A stretch of 64,000 nucleotides of DNA from NCBI GenBank assembly GCA_001586965.3, contig LUCW03001734.1, positions 42,501 to 106,500 on the forward strand. Direction: 5' to 3'. Origin of the DNA: Sphaeroforma sirkka. Taxonomy: Eukaryota; Opisthokonta; Ichthyosporea; Ichthyophonida. Both the position numbers and the translations under genes were made by a program. Position 1 is the first letter of the stretch. Each line of letters opens with the position of its first letter. Positions 36,501 through 51,600 of this stretch are shown here, piece after piece. The notes under the pieces are model-generated. The model had not been told where the DNA came from, searched no databases, and worked only from the letters and a program-made list of their open reading frames with translations.

Positions 36501-39500
36501 CACAGGTGTGCGTGTGTGGGGCGGTCACAGTTGGATGTTGCCTGTGCGTTGCTCGTTCAGTGTGGACCGTATTGCATGATCTGGCATGTAAGTTCTGATG
36601 TCCTGTCGTGGGCTGGTTGGTGGCTCAATCTTTGTTGACATCAAATCGGCGGTGTTTTTTTGTGATTAGAGTTATGTCGGGGGTAGCCATGGTCATGAGT
36701 GGACTACCAAATCGCAGTCATTGGAGCCTTTGATGTTTGTTGATAGGCTTTCAACCAATGATCGCAGTCATTGGAGCCTTTGATGTTTGTTGATAGGCTT
36801 TCAACCAATGTGGTACTCGCGCTTGTTAGAACAATCGGGATCATTTTGATACTCCAACTCAGTTGAGATGAACTCAGGTAGTAGAACGACTACGTACGGT
36901 GCTCTGCATACGATGTGAAGTGTGTTCCAGTTGTAGGCGTATCTGCGTCGACATAGTGGCATATTCACGGGTTTGCTGTCCAAACTTGATCCGAGTTGTG
37001 AACTTTAGCCGAACTAACCCGAACTAACCCGATTGTGAGTGCATCTGTGTGTTGTCAGTGTACGTGTGGTGTATGCATACCCACTGCTGCTAGTATGCTG
37101 ACAGCATTTCCATCCGTACCATGGAAGTACCCGTACGATTATCTTTATGCATGCATCAGTAACAAGGGCGGTCGTTAAGCGATCCCAAGACTTCCTTCTA
37201 TCATCCGTTCGGACCCTAAATGATACTTTTGACTTGGACCACGCAGTGTTCTCGCAAATCCTGCTGAAGTTTCTCATATCTCGTCTGGATGCCCTTGGTG
37301 GCGATGACGACATTCTGGCCAGTGCAATGCTCAAGTTATTCAAACTAGTGTTCAATGCCGTCCACATGTTCCCGGAACAAAACGAGGTCGTGCTGCAAGT
37401 GAATCTCAGCACCATCATCATGCGGTCTATGACCCTCGCCACCACTGTCCGGCAACCCAACAAGCTCTTCCTTCTGTTGCGCAACCTATTCCGGTCCATC
37501 GGCGGGGGCAAGTTCGAGATGCTGTACAAAGAGTTTCTGCCGTTGCTGCCAGTTCTGCTGGACCGTCTTAACAAGCTGATCCTGGTCGCCTGCCACCGCA
37601 CTACACAGTATCTGTTTGTTGAGCTGTGCCTGACTGTGCCTGTGCGGTTGTCGGCGCTGTTGCCTTATTTGCACTGGCTTATGCGTCCGCTGGTTCTGGC
37701 GCTCTCTGCGGGCCCCAACGACTTGGTGCTGCAGGGCATGCGCACACTAGAGCTGTGTATTGACAATCTCACGCCGGAGTACCTAGACCCCATTATAGCC
37801 CCCGTCAGAGAGGAGCTTTTACACGCACTCTGGATCCACATCCAACCCCCTCCCGCCTACCAGTCCCATGCATTCACGGCCATGGTTATCTTGGGTAAAC
37901 TCGGAGGACGAAATAGGCGAGCGCTTAAAACGCCACCGCTACTGGAGTATGTGCACGACCCGTTTGTGGGCGTCAAGTGTCGGTTGTCTGTACCCACGGG
38001 CGCCGTCAATAGCCAGGAGTTGCTTATCAACTACCGTATCAGGACCGGCGGGAACGAGGACAAGGCCCGGAGTGACCAACCCACACTCACACTGACGCGC
38101 CCTACCACGGAGAATGTCTCGTTGCACCTCGGCAGCAATGGTTTGGCTGCTGGCGCGGCGGGAACAACGGGTAAGTCTGGGTTTTATCATGTTGCATATG
38201 TAAGAGAATGGTTGTTGTTGGTGTTGGGTGGTCTTTAGGATCATCCACAATGAGGTTCATGATTGTCGCTGTTGTCGGGATCGCAAAAGTAGATACTATG
38301 GTCAATGCGAGAGTTGTGAGTGTGTGATTTGTGTCGTTCAGTACGCAAATGTATACAGTCCTTGCAGCTACCTGCAGCAGCAGCCAGTGTAGGTGTCACT
38401 GCAGGCGCTCTTCAGGTGCCTGCGCGAATATTCCTGCGGATATCCGTGCTTTTAAGATTGTAGATGCGTGACGTTCCTGTATGTGGTACAATTTTGTGGG
38501 GCGTGTGGTCAATTTATCTGCGACGCCCTTTGCGAGTGTCGTTGCTTTGAGAGTCTGGAATAAGCTTCGAATTTATGGTCACGATGCAGATTGAATAGCC
38601 CACGAAACAAAAATTTATATGTATGCATCAACAACTACACCACCAATTGCCTCAACAACCACAACACTTATGTCTATGAAATTGCCTCAACAATGTCTAT
38701 GAAATTGCCTCAACAACAACAGAGCTAATGTTTATGAAAGTGCCTCAACAACCACAACACGTACGTCTATAAAATTGCCTCAACAACCACAACACCTATG
38801 TCTATGGAATTGCCTCAACAACCACAACACTTCTGTCTATGAAAGTGCCTCAACAACCACAACACTTACGTCTATAGTATTGCCTCAACAACCACAACAC
38901 TTACGTCTATAGAATTGCCTCAACAACAACAACACTAATGTCTATGAAAGTGCCTCAACAACAAAACACTTATATCTATGGAATTGCCTCAACAACCACA
39001 ACACTTATGTCTATGAAATGGCCTCAACAACCACAACACTTCGTCAACAAAATTGCCTCAACAACCACAACACGTACGTCTATAAAATTGCCTCAAAAAC
39101 CACAACACATGTTTATGGAATTGCCTCAAAAACCACAACACATGTTTATGGAATTGCCTCAACAACCACAACACTCATGTCTATAAAATTGCCTCAACAA
39201 TCACAACACTACCACAACACTAACGTCTATGAAATTGCCTCAACAACCACAACACTTATGTCTATGAAATTGTCTATAAAATTGCCTCAACAACCACAAC
39301 ACTCATGTCTATGAAAGTGCCTCAACAACAACAACACTTACATCTATAAAATTGCCTCAACAACCACAACACTAACGTCTATGAAATTGCCTCAACAACC
39401 ACAACACTAACGTCTATGAAGTTGCCTCAACAACCACAACATTCATGTCTATAAAATTGCCTCAACAACTACAACACTCTTCTCTACGAAATTGCCTCAA

Positions 39501-42500
39501 CATCCACAACACATATGTCTATGGAATTGCCTCAACAACCACAACACTCATGCCTATAGAATTGCCTCAACAACTACAACATTCTTCTCTATGAAATTGC
39601 CTCATCAACCACAACACTTACGTCTATAAAATTGCCTCAACAACCACAACACTACCACAACACTAACGTCTATGAAATTGCCTCAACAACCACAACACTC
39701 ATATCTATAAAATTGCCTCATCAACCACAACATTTATGTCTATGAAATTGCCTCAACAACCGCAACACTTACGTCTATAGAATTGCCTCAACAACCACAA
39801 CACTTATGTCTATGAAATTGCCTCAACAACCGCAACACTTACGTCTATAGAATTGCCTCAACAACCACAACACTTATGTCTATGAAAGTGCCTCAACAAC
39901 CACAACACTTATGTATATGAAATTGCCTCATCATTTATATCATAAATGTCTAAAAATGCGCAAGCAATATCCCATCATTCGTATGATACATATTTCACTC
40001 CATTCATACTATTACAATACTCACACTATCAACCTTCATCAACAGCGGCCGCACCGCCAGCACCATCATCATCATCAACAGCATTGGGTGACTTCGAGCT
40101 ACAGCTAGACGGCCCTCTGCGCCTGGCGCACTTTGTGCTAACGCGCGACCCGGACAACGCCAACTTCTCGTCGCCGTTCGCCGTGACATCGTTTGAGCCC
40201 AATTATCGCGTGAACGGGAAGATGGCCTGCACCAACGCCAACTCCTCCCCCATCGCCACCCAAGCCACGGCAGCCATGGCTAGTGCTGGCACGACTAAGA
40301 CTGCGGCCAAGGAGAACGGCATGGGCGGCAGCGGAGGCACCGGCGTGGACCTGGGGCGTGTGCGAGAAGTGCACCGACGGCACGCACTCGAGCTGGCGCA
40401 GTGTGTGGTGGTGCTGAATCTGGAGCTCACTGCCACGGGCAATACCAAGAATCTAGTGGCTACCTTGGCCGCTAAGAACAGGACCAAACTCACTGCCGCT
40501 TCGAGCGGGGACAGTGGTACTACCAGTGCTACAGTGAAAGCCAAGGCCGCAGATGCAAGTGCGCAGGGCCCCACGGCAATGGATATCGACGAGATAGATC
40601 CAGCCGGTGACGAAAAAGCAGCCCGCACTACACTGCCGGGAGAAGCGCGTGTACAGAGAGAGCAGCTGGTTATGTCGCTGATGTGTGTGTGCGCGTCCAT
40701 GGCTATGCCAAGCCTTGCGGAGGATGCCACGCTGTTTATGGCGGGCGTGGTGAGGCACTTTGCGATACTGATGACGACGGAGCAGCGGTCAATGTCGCGT
40801 GCAAGGTGAGTGGGGTGGGCCTCGAAGTGAGTTTGAGTGCGTATTACTTTGCTGCTTCTGTTGCAGAATACACCCCTGATTGAGTGTGCATATATTGCCC
40901 AGACTAAGAAATATTGACGAGGTTGCTATCTATTTTTTCCTGGGGCTCCGGAGTTCACTGTAGTGTGTTCAGAATATGACGAGTCTAAGCTTTTTCTATT
41001 GTAGATAGAGAATGGTCTATTCATCTACGTTTACTATTGTGTGCAGAACCTGCGTGCTTTACACTTCATCCGCATAGTCGGTAGGTGGTATATGGTCTTG
41101 TACAGTCTCTCTTGTCTTGCGGTCGGAATGGCCGTACACAGTGGGTTGCCCCACCCACCCTTTGGGTCGTAGACGGCTATTACAAAGCTAAATATGTTGG
41201 AGCTGTGCGCGTGGCTCATCTCGGCTGTCTGCTTAACAGGCCCACTTCTTAACGTTTGCCGACGCAAACTCATAATGCGATATGTGACAATTCTCTACAG
41301 CACACCCCCCGCACTAAAGGCAAAGCCAACGGTCGCGACAGATTCGTCGGTGATTGTTGATGTAATTGGACAGTGCTACACTAACATCAAACGGGAATGG
41401 GTTGATGTTGGGAAACGCATATTGAATGATTTATTGGCCTGTACTGCCACTTGTCTTGATGCAGGTGAGTTGAAATCTTTGTTCACACCCGTAATCTTTA
41501 GTTTTGAGTGATGTGTTATGTTTCTTCTGCGTCTAGGCGTTAAAGGTAACTTCTCGATCGGTGTGGTTATGTGTCAGAACTGGTTTTCATGCACATGGGT
41601 GTGCTAAAATGCCCCACGTGCATGGCTTCTGAATGTAGCTAGTATATGCCTATTTGTCGGAATGTTATTGTATGGTGTTAAAGGCCATCATATATGAATT
41701 TAGGACAAAGCTAGTACTTGTCTCTTACCGTGTCAGGCATGCACGCATCAGTCATCACGCTAAACTATAGTTGGGCTCACGCGGTTTTGCTTCGTCTAAC
41801 CTTACATGGCTAATCTGCAAACACACAATTCAGCCATAAATACCACAACATATGTGGTTCAATTTTATTGTACACATATCGTCGTCAGCTTTTAAATTCC
41901 AGTCTGCATCTGTTGTCGCCCCACTCCAGGCTCTGCCGGTACGCTCAAGCGCAGCAGCAGCGGTTCACCCCAACCAACCACTACGCCAACCCATACCTTA
42001 GAGGATGTGCAGCGGTTGATATTCGGCACGCGTATGACCGAGAGATTCGTCCTGGCCTGTTACCGCAATGCTTGGTATGAAAAAAAAGGTGGTACGCTGG
42101 GACTGCAGCATCTGTTCGCGTCCATGCCCCTCAAGTGGTGTGTGAGGCACCAGCTGCTCGCTGTGCAAGGGCTGGTGTCGCTTCTTAGTAAGGCGGATAT
42201 GGACGCCGGCAGTGTGGCTGAGGAAGCACTGCTGACGCTGACGGAGATCCTTACCAAGTGTAACCCAAGCTCAGCAGCACCCACATCGTCAGCAACAGGT
42301 CTTACAACCACCTCCAACGGGTCAGTGGCGGGCTCAGGGTCAAAAGTGCGAGGTACCATATCTACAGCCGTACCTGCACCCACACCCACACCCATACCCA
42401 CACCCACACCCACACCCACGCCCACACCCAGCACCACGACTTCAGTACCAACAGCACCCGCTAGCTCCGCATTCAACACGCAGCAAACGGCGGTCGCACC

Positions 42501-45500
42501 TGGTACTGTGGGAAAGGCCAGTACGGCCGCCACTAGCGCAGGTATCAAGCGCAACCCCACAACCGTGACATCTGCAACTACGAGTGCTGGCAATCATTCC
42601 ATGCCCACACACGGGACCACCCCACAAACCTCCGCAGGAGCAAACATCCCAACACCCAACTATTTCGTCAATGTGGTGACCTACCTGGTGACGCAGATGA
42701 CAGCCACAAAGGAGCTGTGCCGCACAGCGGTGAACGATGCGCTGTTGCTGCTGGCGCAGTCGCGGGGGGTCAGTGTGGCGTCGTTGCTCTCCACACCGTC
42801 GGTGCACGGGGTGATGCTGAAGACAGTTCTGCCCGCCATGGACAAGAAGAGCATGCGGTCGTTGTTCGATGCCAAGCAGGTGGGTGTGCTGGCGGGGTTG
42901 AGTGCGTGTCTTAGCATGCGGCCAAACCCTCCGCTGACGTTCAAGACCACGGACCATCTGGCACGCACAGTCAGTGAGGTGCTGCAGCAGACGGATACGG
43001 ATGACACGGCGACCAATGTCATGAAGCCGGCCAAGGAGAGCGAGGGGAGCATGCCGCTGACACTCCTGGGCAAGCGCTACAAGGTGCTCGCGGCTGCCAT
43101 GGCAACGTACGGCTTTGACGACAGCTTTAGCCTCGCGCAGCGTAACCGGTTTATCAGCTTGTTCCTCATGGGCCTCGCATCGGCGACCAAGGAGGTCACG
43201 CAGGCGTCGCACGATGGTATACTGTTCTACCGCAACAACATTGCGAAAGACCTGCTACAGACGTCCCTGGCACCGGTGCTGCGTAGTCTGGCCGACTACC
43301 GCCGCCTCACTAAGAACTCTCTGGATGGGCTCTCTCGGTTGCTAACCCTGCTCAACTCGTGCTTCAATGATACGCTGGGGGAGAAGCTGCTGGAACATCT
43401 CGATAAGTTTGCCGATTTGCAGGCCTCGGGCAATGGACAGGGCACCGTAGCAGGCGCTGCTAACGGGTCTGTCGCTGGCATGGCTGCCGCTGGCGTCACG
43501 GGCCTCGCGGGTATGGGCGTCGTTTTCCCACTTCGAGTTTTATTTTTTATGTCATTTGTGGACCATCCGATGGTAATATCGCTAGTATCTGGCCCTACTT
43601 TCCAGCCCATACTTCCAGCTCAAAGCATGAAGTTATTCTGTCCATTGTCTACTTCACTACTTTGCGTAAATTTGCGTAATTCATGCATAAGTTTGTGGAT
43701 AGTGACATTTTAATTATGTGATCCGACTTTTACCCATTGGCCAATTGCAGCATACGCTTTGAACCCAGGTCCCATTATAGTGTGGCCCATGTCAATAGAC
43801 AACCCGATGTCTACGACCCGGTGGGGTGAAGTGTTCACCCGCGATAGACATCTGCAGTACCGCAAACCTCCACAAGTTATGTTCGTGCACTCACGCCTTT
43901 CTTTTCCCGCACCTCTCGTAGGCGGAGTGGCCAGCGCCGCGCCCCAGAGAGGCGGCAACACCATCAAGATGACCGAAGACATGGGTGTGGTGGCATCGGT
44001 GATTGACATCTTCCACCAACTACCCCCTACGGCAGTAGGCTTCATGGACCGGCTGGTGCCCAAGGTGCTCACCCTGGAGTGCCGTTTCAACCGGCACACA
44101 GCCAGCCCCTTCCTCACTCCGCTGGTGCGGTTCTTCACGCGCTTCCCGGGCGAGTCTATGACCTACCTATACCGCCAGCTCAACAGCCCCGTGTTCAGCG
44201 ACCTCCTCGCGCGCGTGTTTGAGGACGCCGAATGCGGCGACCTGAAGGCGTACGTGGCGGAGCATTCGGACGTGTTCATCCACCAGACCTTCAGCATGGC
44301 CACGGCTGTGGAGGAGATGCGCTATCTCGCGTACTCCAGCCGTCTGCGCATGCTGGCCCTACGCATCACCAAGAGTCTCATGGCAACCAATCCCCTGGTG
44401 CTGGAGACCTGTGCACAGCTGCTGACCGAGCTGCGCTTTATATGGCGCCGGCTAGGCTTGACACTCCCTGTGGGAGATGTGTCTCACACCAAGGAGTGCC
44501 AGTTGGTGGTAGATATCCACATGATGCACATCAAGGCCTCGCCCAACCACCCCGAGGCCATACAGAGTCTGTTTGACCTCGTGTCGGTGTTCACGCGTCG
44601 ATGCATCCTGGACGACGGCTATGTGTCGCACTTCTACTTCACGGTGGTGCCTGATCTGTATACTGCGTCCAGCAAGAAGCTGCTGTTTGTGCGCTTTCTG
44701 GATACGTTTGATGACGAGACCGTGACGGATGAGACCAAGGCGCTGCTGCTGCAGAAGCTGATCCTGCCCGTGCTGTCCGCGGCGTTCAACGACGGAGATA
44801 CGTTGTTGGTGCTGGACGATGCGTTGATGGTGCGCATTATCAAGTCGCTGATGGATGAACCCAACCCTGCCAACAGCCCTGACTCTACCATTCTGGGCGA
44901 TAGCACTCGGAACAGTCCCCTACCGGCCCAGGTACGTATATATGTGTGTGTGCATGCGTGCATGTCTCTCAGGTATGTGTTGGGGACAGCTCCTTTCGCC
45001 AGGTTCCTGGGAGTGTATGCATGACTGTAGGTGTTTGTGCGAGAATTTGTCGTGCTTTGTCAGTGGTTCTGAAGCGTGCAAGTCTTCATCAGAATAGCCA
45101 CAAATGTACCTTGTTTTCATTTTTCATTATTTTAGACCCATGTATGTGTCTCTCTGCCGAATGCTTGTACAGGATTTGCGAATCTATCTTTCTGGAATAT
45201 TCACTTGTCGGTAGGCTGTTGAAACAATCGCCTGGTGTATTTGCTTTGAAACGTCTCTTCAACAGACTATGTATCGCTTAGTTACGCTCGCGCAAGTGTG
45301 TTTATTCAGACCTTTGTAGTTTCTGACGAAGGGGGCGGCAACAGAGAGGACGGGGTACGCTTCCCTGCTTCAGTGCTATTCTTTGTATTCTCCATCCGTC
45401 TCAGTGCGCGTTCAATGTCTCCCTGGGTGTGTCGTATGGTGGTCCCACATGCCCTATAATCTCAGACATGGGACTGTTTCTGACCTATCACCAAAGGATT

Positions 45501-45576
45501 GTCAATCTCTTCGACCCGACCACCCACATCCTCTCTTTTCGGCAGCAGGCACCGACCCTAAACACTACAACATCTC

Positions 45577-45621
<45 letters not shown>

Positions 45622-48600
45622 CGTGTCTCCTTTGCAAGCAGATACAAATCCTAACTAAGCCCGGAACACTAAATTCTTTCACTTCAGCACCCTGATCCTC
45701 TAGATAAAAAATGCGATAAACAAGTCCGAAGCTCGCAATCCTAAACCCTCTCTCCTTCGGCACTACACACACACCCTAACCCCAAAACCCTCCCTCCACA
45801 GGCTCTGTCGCGCATGCCGTCGGTAGCCCGTCCGCGGAGAACCCGCATTGATTTGCTGTCGGTGGAGCTGATGCAACTGGCCACTCTCCTGGTCATCCAT
45901 GCGACGGAACTGCTCACTAATGTGCGCAAGGGCATCATACAGTTTGCCTGGCACCATCTCAAGAGCGACGACACCACGGTCAAGCACTCCGGATACGTGC
46001 TGGTGGCTCACTTTGTGCAGGCCTACCCGGTAGGTCATACGCCGTGGCGGGTGTGCTTGTGAGTGCCCCGTATTGATTCAGTACTAGAGATTCTCACGCT
46101 CTATCTATCCGATGTCCATCGTACATTGTGTATGTGACGTTTATATGCAGAGCATACTTAGTATGCATTCATAGGTATACGTTCCAACGTTTGTCTCATC
46201 TGAAGATGCACACCACCTTCTGTATTCAGACGCCGGAGAAGATCCTCATCCAGGTGTATGTCCAACTGCTAAGAGCGTTCCAGCCCGAAGCCCGGACTTT
46301 AGTCAAACAGGCACTCGATGTGTTGGTACCAACTCTTCCCTTTCGTCTACCACCTGATGACGAATGGCCAGATAGATGGATACGACTCACTCGCAAGGTA
46401 TTATAAGTTATAGCACTCTCAACTTTCTAAGTGACAAACGCGGATGTAGAGTGTGGTATTGGAGTTTTACTCTTGTAACTTTTGTTCCTCGTCGAAATAT
46501 CGTAGTGCGAGGGTGGTAGGGTTTAAGCTGTAGCTGGATCAGCCTGGGTGATATTCATGAATTATTGCAAACCTTCTTTCTCTCATGCCCTTTGGGTCGT
46601 TAGGTTGTCTGTATGCATGATAATCAGTATAGCTATTATGTTCGATGGCATCAGTATCTATTGTTAGCTATATTCTCAGCTGACCATCGTCTGTGACACA
46701 CCCCAGATTGATGCGGCTTTTCGTTTTAACATGCAAATGTCGGATAACAATCGGTCTATCTAGTCTCATTCCATCCTCACCTTCGGGACACGAGTCACTC
46801 ACTCCCGCCCCCTTTTCATTTCCCTATCCACACACTTTAGGTCATCATGGAGGAAGGTCACTCACTGCCCCAGCTTACGCACGTGTGGGCTGTAGTGGTA
46901 CGTCATGCCGACCTCTTCTATGAGGCTCGGTCGCTCATAGTGCCGCAGATATCGAATTCTCTGCCGCGTATTGGACTACAGGTCAATGCAGCACCCGAAA
47001 CAAAAAAATTGGGTGTGGACCTGGCGGCGCTGGTGATGTCTTGGGACCTCCGTGCGCGGACCGAGAATGAGGAGAGGGCGGGCAGAAGATGGTCTGGCGA
47101 CAGTACCGAAATGCCCGAAGGTACGCTGGGGAACTTTGGCGTGTATAGCGTGTCGTTCGGTTTTGTCTGTGCTTGATTGGGCTGACGTTGAGTGTGGGGT
47201 GTGTTCAGGTGTAGTATGTCCAATAAATTAGTTACAATCCACGAGTCAAATTTGCCTACTCTCAAGCCGTGTTCTCAAGCTCAGTCTCTGCAGGGGGGTA
47301 TTCGTACCACTAGGGCTTATTTGCCATTCGAATCTTCACACGATCCGATACAGACTACATCGCCTTGCATTTCCTTGATAATCACATCCGCTAACGACTT
47401 CTAATCCACCCGTGTACCTGTAGGCAAGCGTTCCATGCCCTCTGACGGACCGGATGGTCTCGCGGCATCCTACAAGCGCCTGCGTACAGAGAGCGGCGCA
47501 GTGTCTGTGTCAGCCGAGCCAGATAATGCCGATGGGAACGGTAGCTCTTCCGACGACGATTATCGCGTGGCTGCAGGGGTACCGGAAATGATCGTCAACT
47601 TTCTCATACGATTGGCATGCATGTCCCACGATTTCTCGCGTAGATGTCTTCAGCTGCTTCAACAGATTCTACATGATGGTATATACCGGGGTGTGGGTTG
47701 TATGGCGTGTGGATAATCACAGTGTAGGTGCTGAGTGGGCGTGTTTTGCATAGAAAAATCTACCAGGGGCTTTGTTTGTATGGTGGCCTGGAGTGCTCAT
47801 TAGGTGCTGAGTGGGCGTGCTCTGCATAGCAGTGTCTACCAGGGGCTTTGTTTGTATGGTGGTCTGGAGTGCTCTGCAGGTGCTGAGTGTGATTTCTCCA
47901 TCCGCCTGATAGTATATACCAGGGAGGTGCCTTGGATTGGGTCGAATGTATCTATTTCGCATGATGCGTCAATGCCCCTATTCATGTGCTGTTCGGATGA
48001 CGATGCTTTGCTTTGGAATCGTTCGGATCCAGTTAAATGGTTTAGGTGTAGGTAATATTGTACCGTTTGAATGCATGGTCTGTGGTCCTGTTAGGATCTG
48101 TCACGTCTGCATATCTACTCAAACTTTGATGTATGTCGATGTTTGCTCTCATATGTACCTTTCGCCAATTTCTATATGCCTTCGCAATCAACCGTGTACG
48201 CTGGTTTGTTAAGTCTTTCCGCTGCCTTTCAACACCTCAGCAGTCGCGGAGTGCTCTTGTGATCCCAATTGCCTACACCTAAAGCAATTCACGTTATATA
48301 TGGGTTACCAGTGACCAGCATAACGTATAATGTGTCATCAACACAATTGCGCTTACACTAACAAAGCGCACAAAAGCCATACACTGATTCGCTTACACGC
48401 CTAAACATCTCCTTATTTGCAGGTGTCTGGCCGGATGCGAATGTCAAGTTTGTTTACTTCGACAAGCTCATGCAGCAAATGAAGGTATCGAGACAAACTG
48501 TATGGCTTGTGCAAGTATTGGCTTTGGTTTTCATGAATTGTGTCAAGATACTTTATTTCTTTTCGCCATGGAACAATGCTCTATATGAAGGTCGAAGGTA

Positions 48601-51600
48601 GGCAACCTTTCGTAAAAGGCTTACTATAGTGCGTGCACTTCGTCAGCTGTAAAAGTTGCGGGGGCTGATAGACTCATCAAGATACACATTCTTCACTGTC
48701 GCTTGCGACGCAATGAATTTTATCTTAGTTAGAGTACTGCCGCATTGTTGTAAATGGTTCTGCGATGGTATGATGCTAAAACCCTGAAAGTGTCGGATCC
48801 TTTCTGGTGGGAAAATTACGTCTCCGATGGTTTGCGACATCACATCTTTCTGCTCATGTGTTGCGCCCGTACGATAGGAACCGCCCATTTATATATGTTA
48901 CCCATAGCATGCGAGTTTTCAATTGTAAACGATCAAACGGAATCGAAACCTTGCTGGCGAGCACACCAGGATCATAAAGTATCAATTTATAGATAACGTT
49001 TGTTTAATACTATTTTAAACTGCGTTGATCGAGTATGTACGCACCCTGCAATCCCTGCTCCGAATTAACACGTTGCAATTTGCTGTCTAAAATACCACGC
49101 ACCTACCGGCTCACCACAGCCCACAGACTCCAGCAACTGCGAAACAGTGAGTACAGCTGTGGAGATTTTGCGTATTGTGCTGTCGTCCCGCACACCAGGG
49201 AAGATCCTCTTCAACATCCACGAGCTCAGCGGCAGTCTGAGTGCATTACTCAAGTTCACGGACGAACGCGTGCTTAAGCAGTTTAGACTGCTGCTGCGTC
49301 TGTTGTTGAAGACATACTCCATCCCCAGTTTTGTGCTGAAGGCCTCGCGGGAGGACACGTACGGCAAACGACCCGATGGTAAGTGGTGGTAAGTGTCATA
49401 GGAAGGGGGTGCCTAGAAATCTGAGCTGTTATCTTTGTCGATGTGTTTGTTTGGAAGTTTTGGACACAGGCGAAGAAGTGTGTGCATGGGGCTCAGATGT
49501 CTGTGTGTGTATGTTGGGGGTACGCCCAACGAGCACCTGGGTGACATACACCTGCATTGTACCTTTACATTCTACTCACTTGCACCTAGTACTTGTTTTG
49601 GGATACACTTGAACCTTAATTTTAGACTCACCTAACCCTGGTACACACAAACTTGCATGTATCACCTGAACGTAGTACACACTTCCACCCCACACTGAGC
49701 GCCACTCGCCACAGGCCAGCAGTACTGCATCACCATATAGATGTATGTTACTACCGTGTGCCTTACATGGCCTGGATGTGGCGGTCTTGAATTCTCCATC
49801 GGGCTGGTTTCACTGCACTTCTCCACAGAACCAGCCGGTGTTCTGGCACGCAGCATAAAACAGAGCGCCCTGTACGGGCTCCTATGTCTCTCCTGCTCGA
49901 CCAATGAACCTATATTTGAAACCCTAATATCAACCCATATCTCTCTCTCTCTATCTGCGTGTGTGTGTCTGTCGCACAGTCTCCCCCGGCCTGGGCTTCC
50001 TGGACATAGAACTAGAGCTAAACGTCAACCTGGAACGCACTGGGGCGGAGGCGAACGAAGCGCTCAACAAATTCTACGGAACCATTACACAGCGCATAAC
50101 CCTCGCACTGGCGCAGGCCGATGCTCAGGCAACGACGGCGAAAGCCGCGGCGTCAGCAGCAGCAGCTGCGACTGCAGGCACGGTTGCTGCGGGAGAGGCG
50201 GCTACGGACGGTGAGTTGGCTCAATCACGCGCGTCTGTGCGTGCTTGGGCGTGCGTTTGTTTGGCAAAAGCTATGAGAATGAGAGGGGTTGCTATGACGA
50301 GTGTGTTGGCTTGATGAGGCGTGGTTGGGCGCTTGAGTGTTTTGTACGGTGTAATTTGTTGGGTGAGTGCTGTTATAGTGGTAGAAGCTGCTGCGACTGG
50401 TGCGTTGGACCTCTGTGATGCGTGTGTGTAACCTTGAGTGCTCTGTGTTCAATAAGCGGTGCTATCGAAATGAGAGAGACTGTTGCAGTTTCTTTGGCTT
50501 CTGAATGCGGTGTGGTTGCATTTGGTTGCTCTGTATTTATTGATGAATATTACTGGAACGGGTGAGGTAACTACGCCGGTGAGTTGGATGGTAAGTGTTG
50601 TGGAGCTCATATTGACTGTGTTCTGGGAGTATGTCGGGGTGGTGCTATGGGCGTGGCTGATTGCTTGGTGGGCATCTGGCTCCTGCCTGGGCTGTACAAT
50701 GGATGCACAATCAGATACGGTCAGTACAATAGAGGATAATGCAGACAACTTGGATACAGTTGTGATACTCCGAACAATGACACGCCCGAACGATCACCCT
50801 CCTAGAAGCTGCACGCTTGGCACACAGCGCCGAACATTGCAGCTTCACTTTGGAGTCTAATCCCGAAGCATTGCTTTCAAAAGTCAGACAAGACGTAGTG
50901 AATAGCCCTATCGTTTCCGTGGTTACTAGCCGCGCTTCGGTTTTTTGGTTGTGCTCTTACTGTCAACCAGCGGTGACAGTTCTTATACTTCAGCACTACA
51001 TCTCAACGCGTGTACGCCTATACACATTGATCCACATGTCCAGCTGGGTCTGCCACCAAAAAAGCAACGACTGCTGCCGCATCTAAGGCCGGGTTGTCTG
51101 CGGCGACCGTTGCTGCTGCTGCTGCTACCCTGGCACCATTGAAAGCTTCCGCCTTAGGTGTGTAAAACTGCTTGTCTGTCGGACTCTTCTCTGTACGCAG
51201 CACATTGTGTGATCTCATCGCATTCGCAGCTCTACGTATCACTGAGCATTCATCCATCGTCGCCACTTCATGCACACCACTGCCTTCCGTATCGCGTCTG
51301 CCCATGCTCACTGGCTGTCTCATCCTTGTTTATTGTGCGGTATATAAGGTGGCCTCGGCCTACCCCAGTCACCAGGGCCTGCGCAGCCGGCGGTGCCTCT
51401 GTATCCCATGCTGGGCTTGCTTTTGGAAATTGGCGGCAAATGCCCCGCCTACGTGGACGGCTTCATACCCCGGTTGTGCGACCGGCTGCGCGATCTACTC
51501 AGCGAACACTTGGGGATCACGGCCACCGCTGCGGCAAACGGTGAGTGGGGTGCGGTGTATTCGCTTGAGCGCAGAGTATTGTCTTCTGTATCATCACGGC

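Noticed and set aside
38618-39930. CRISPR-like array
   Set aside because: Units are contiguous 35-bp tandem copies without unique spacers, in an intron of a eukaryotic gene.
40850-40890. Strong acceptor-like CTTCTGTTGCAG in TRRAP intron 11
   Set aside because: In the phase left by exon 11 it runs into a stop within four codons, while the acceptor at 41300 gives conserved sequence.
42442-43212. Antisense open frame of 256 codons over TRRAP exon 13
   Set aside because: Shadow of a conserved coding exon on the other strand.
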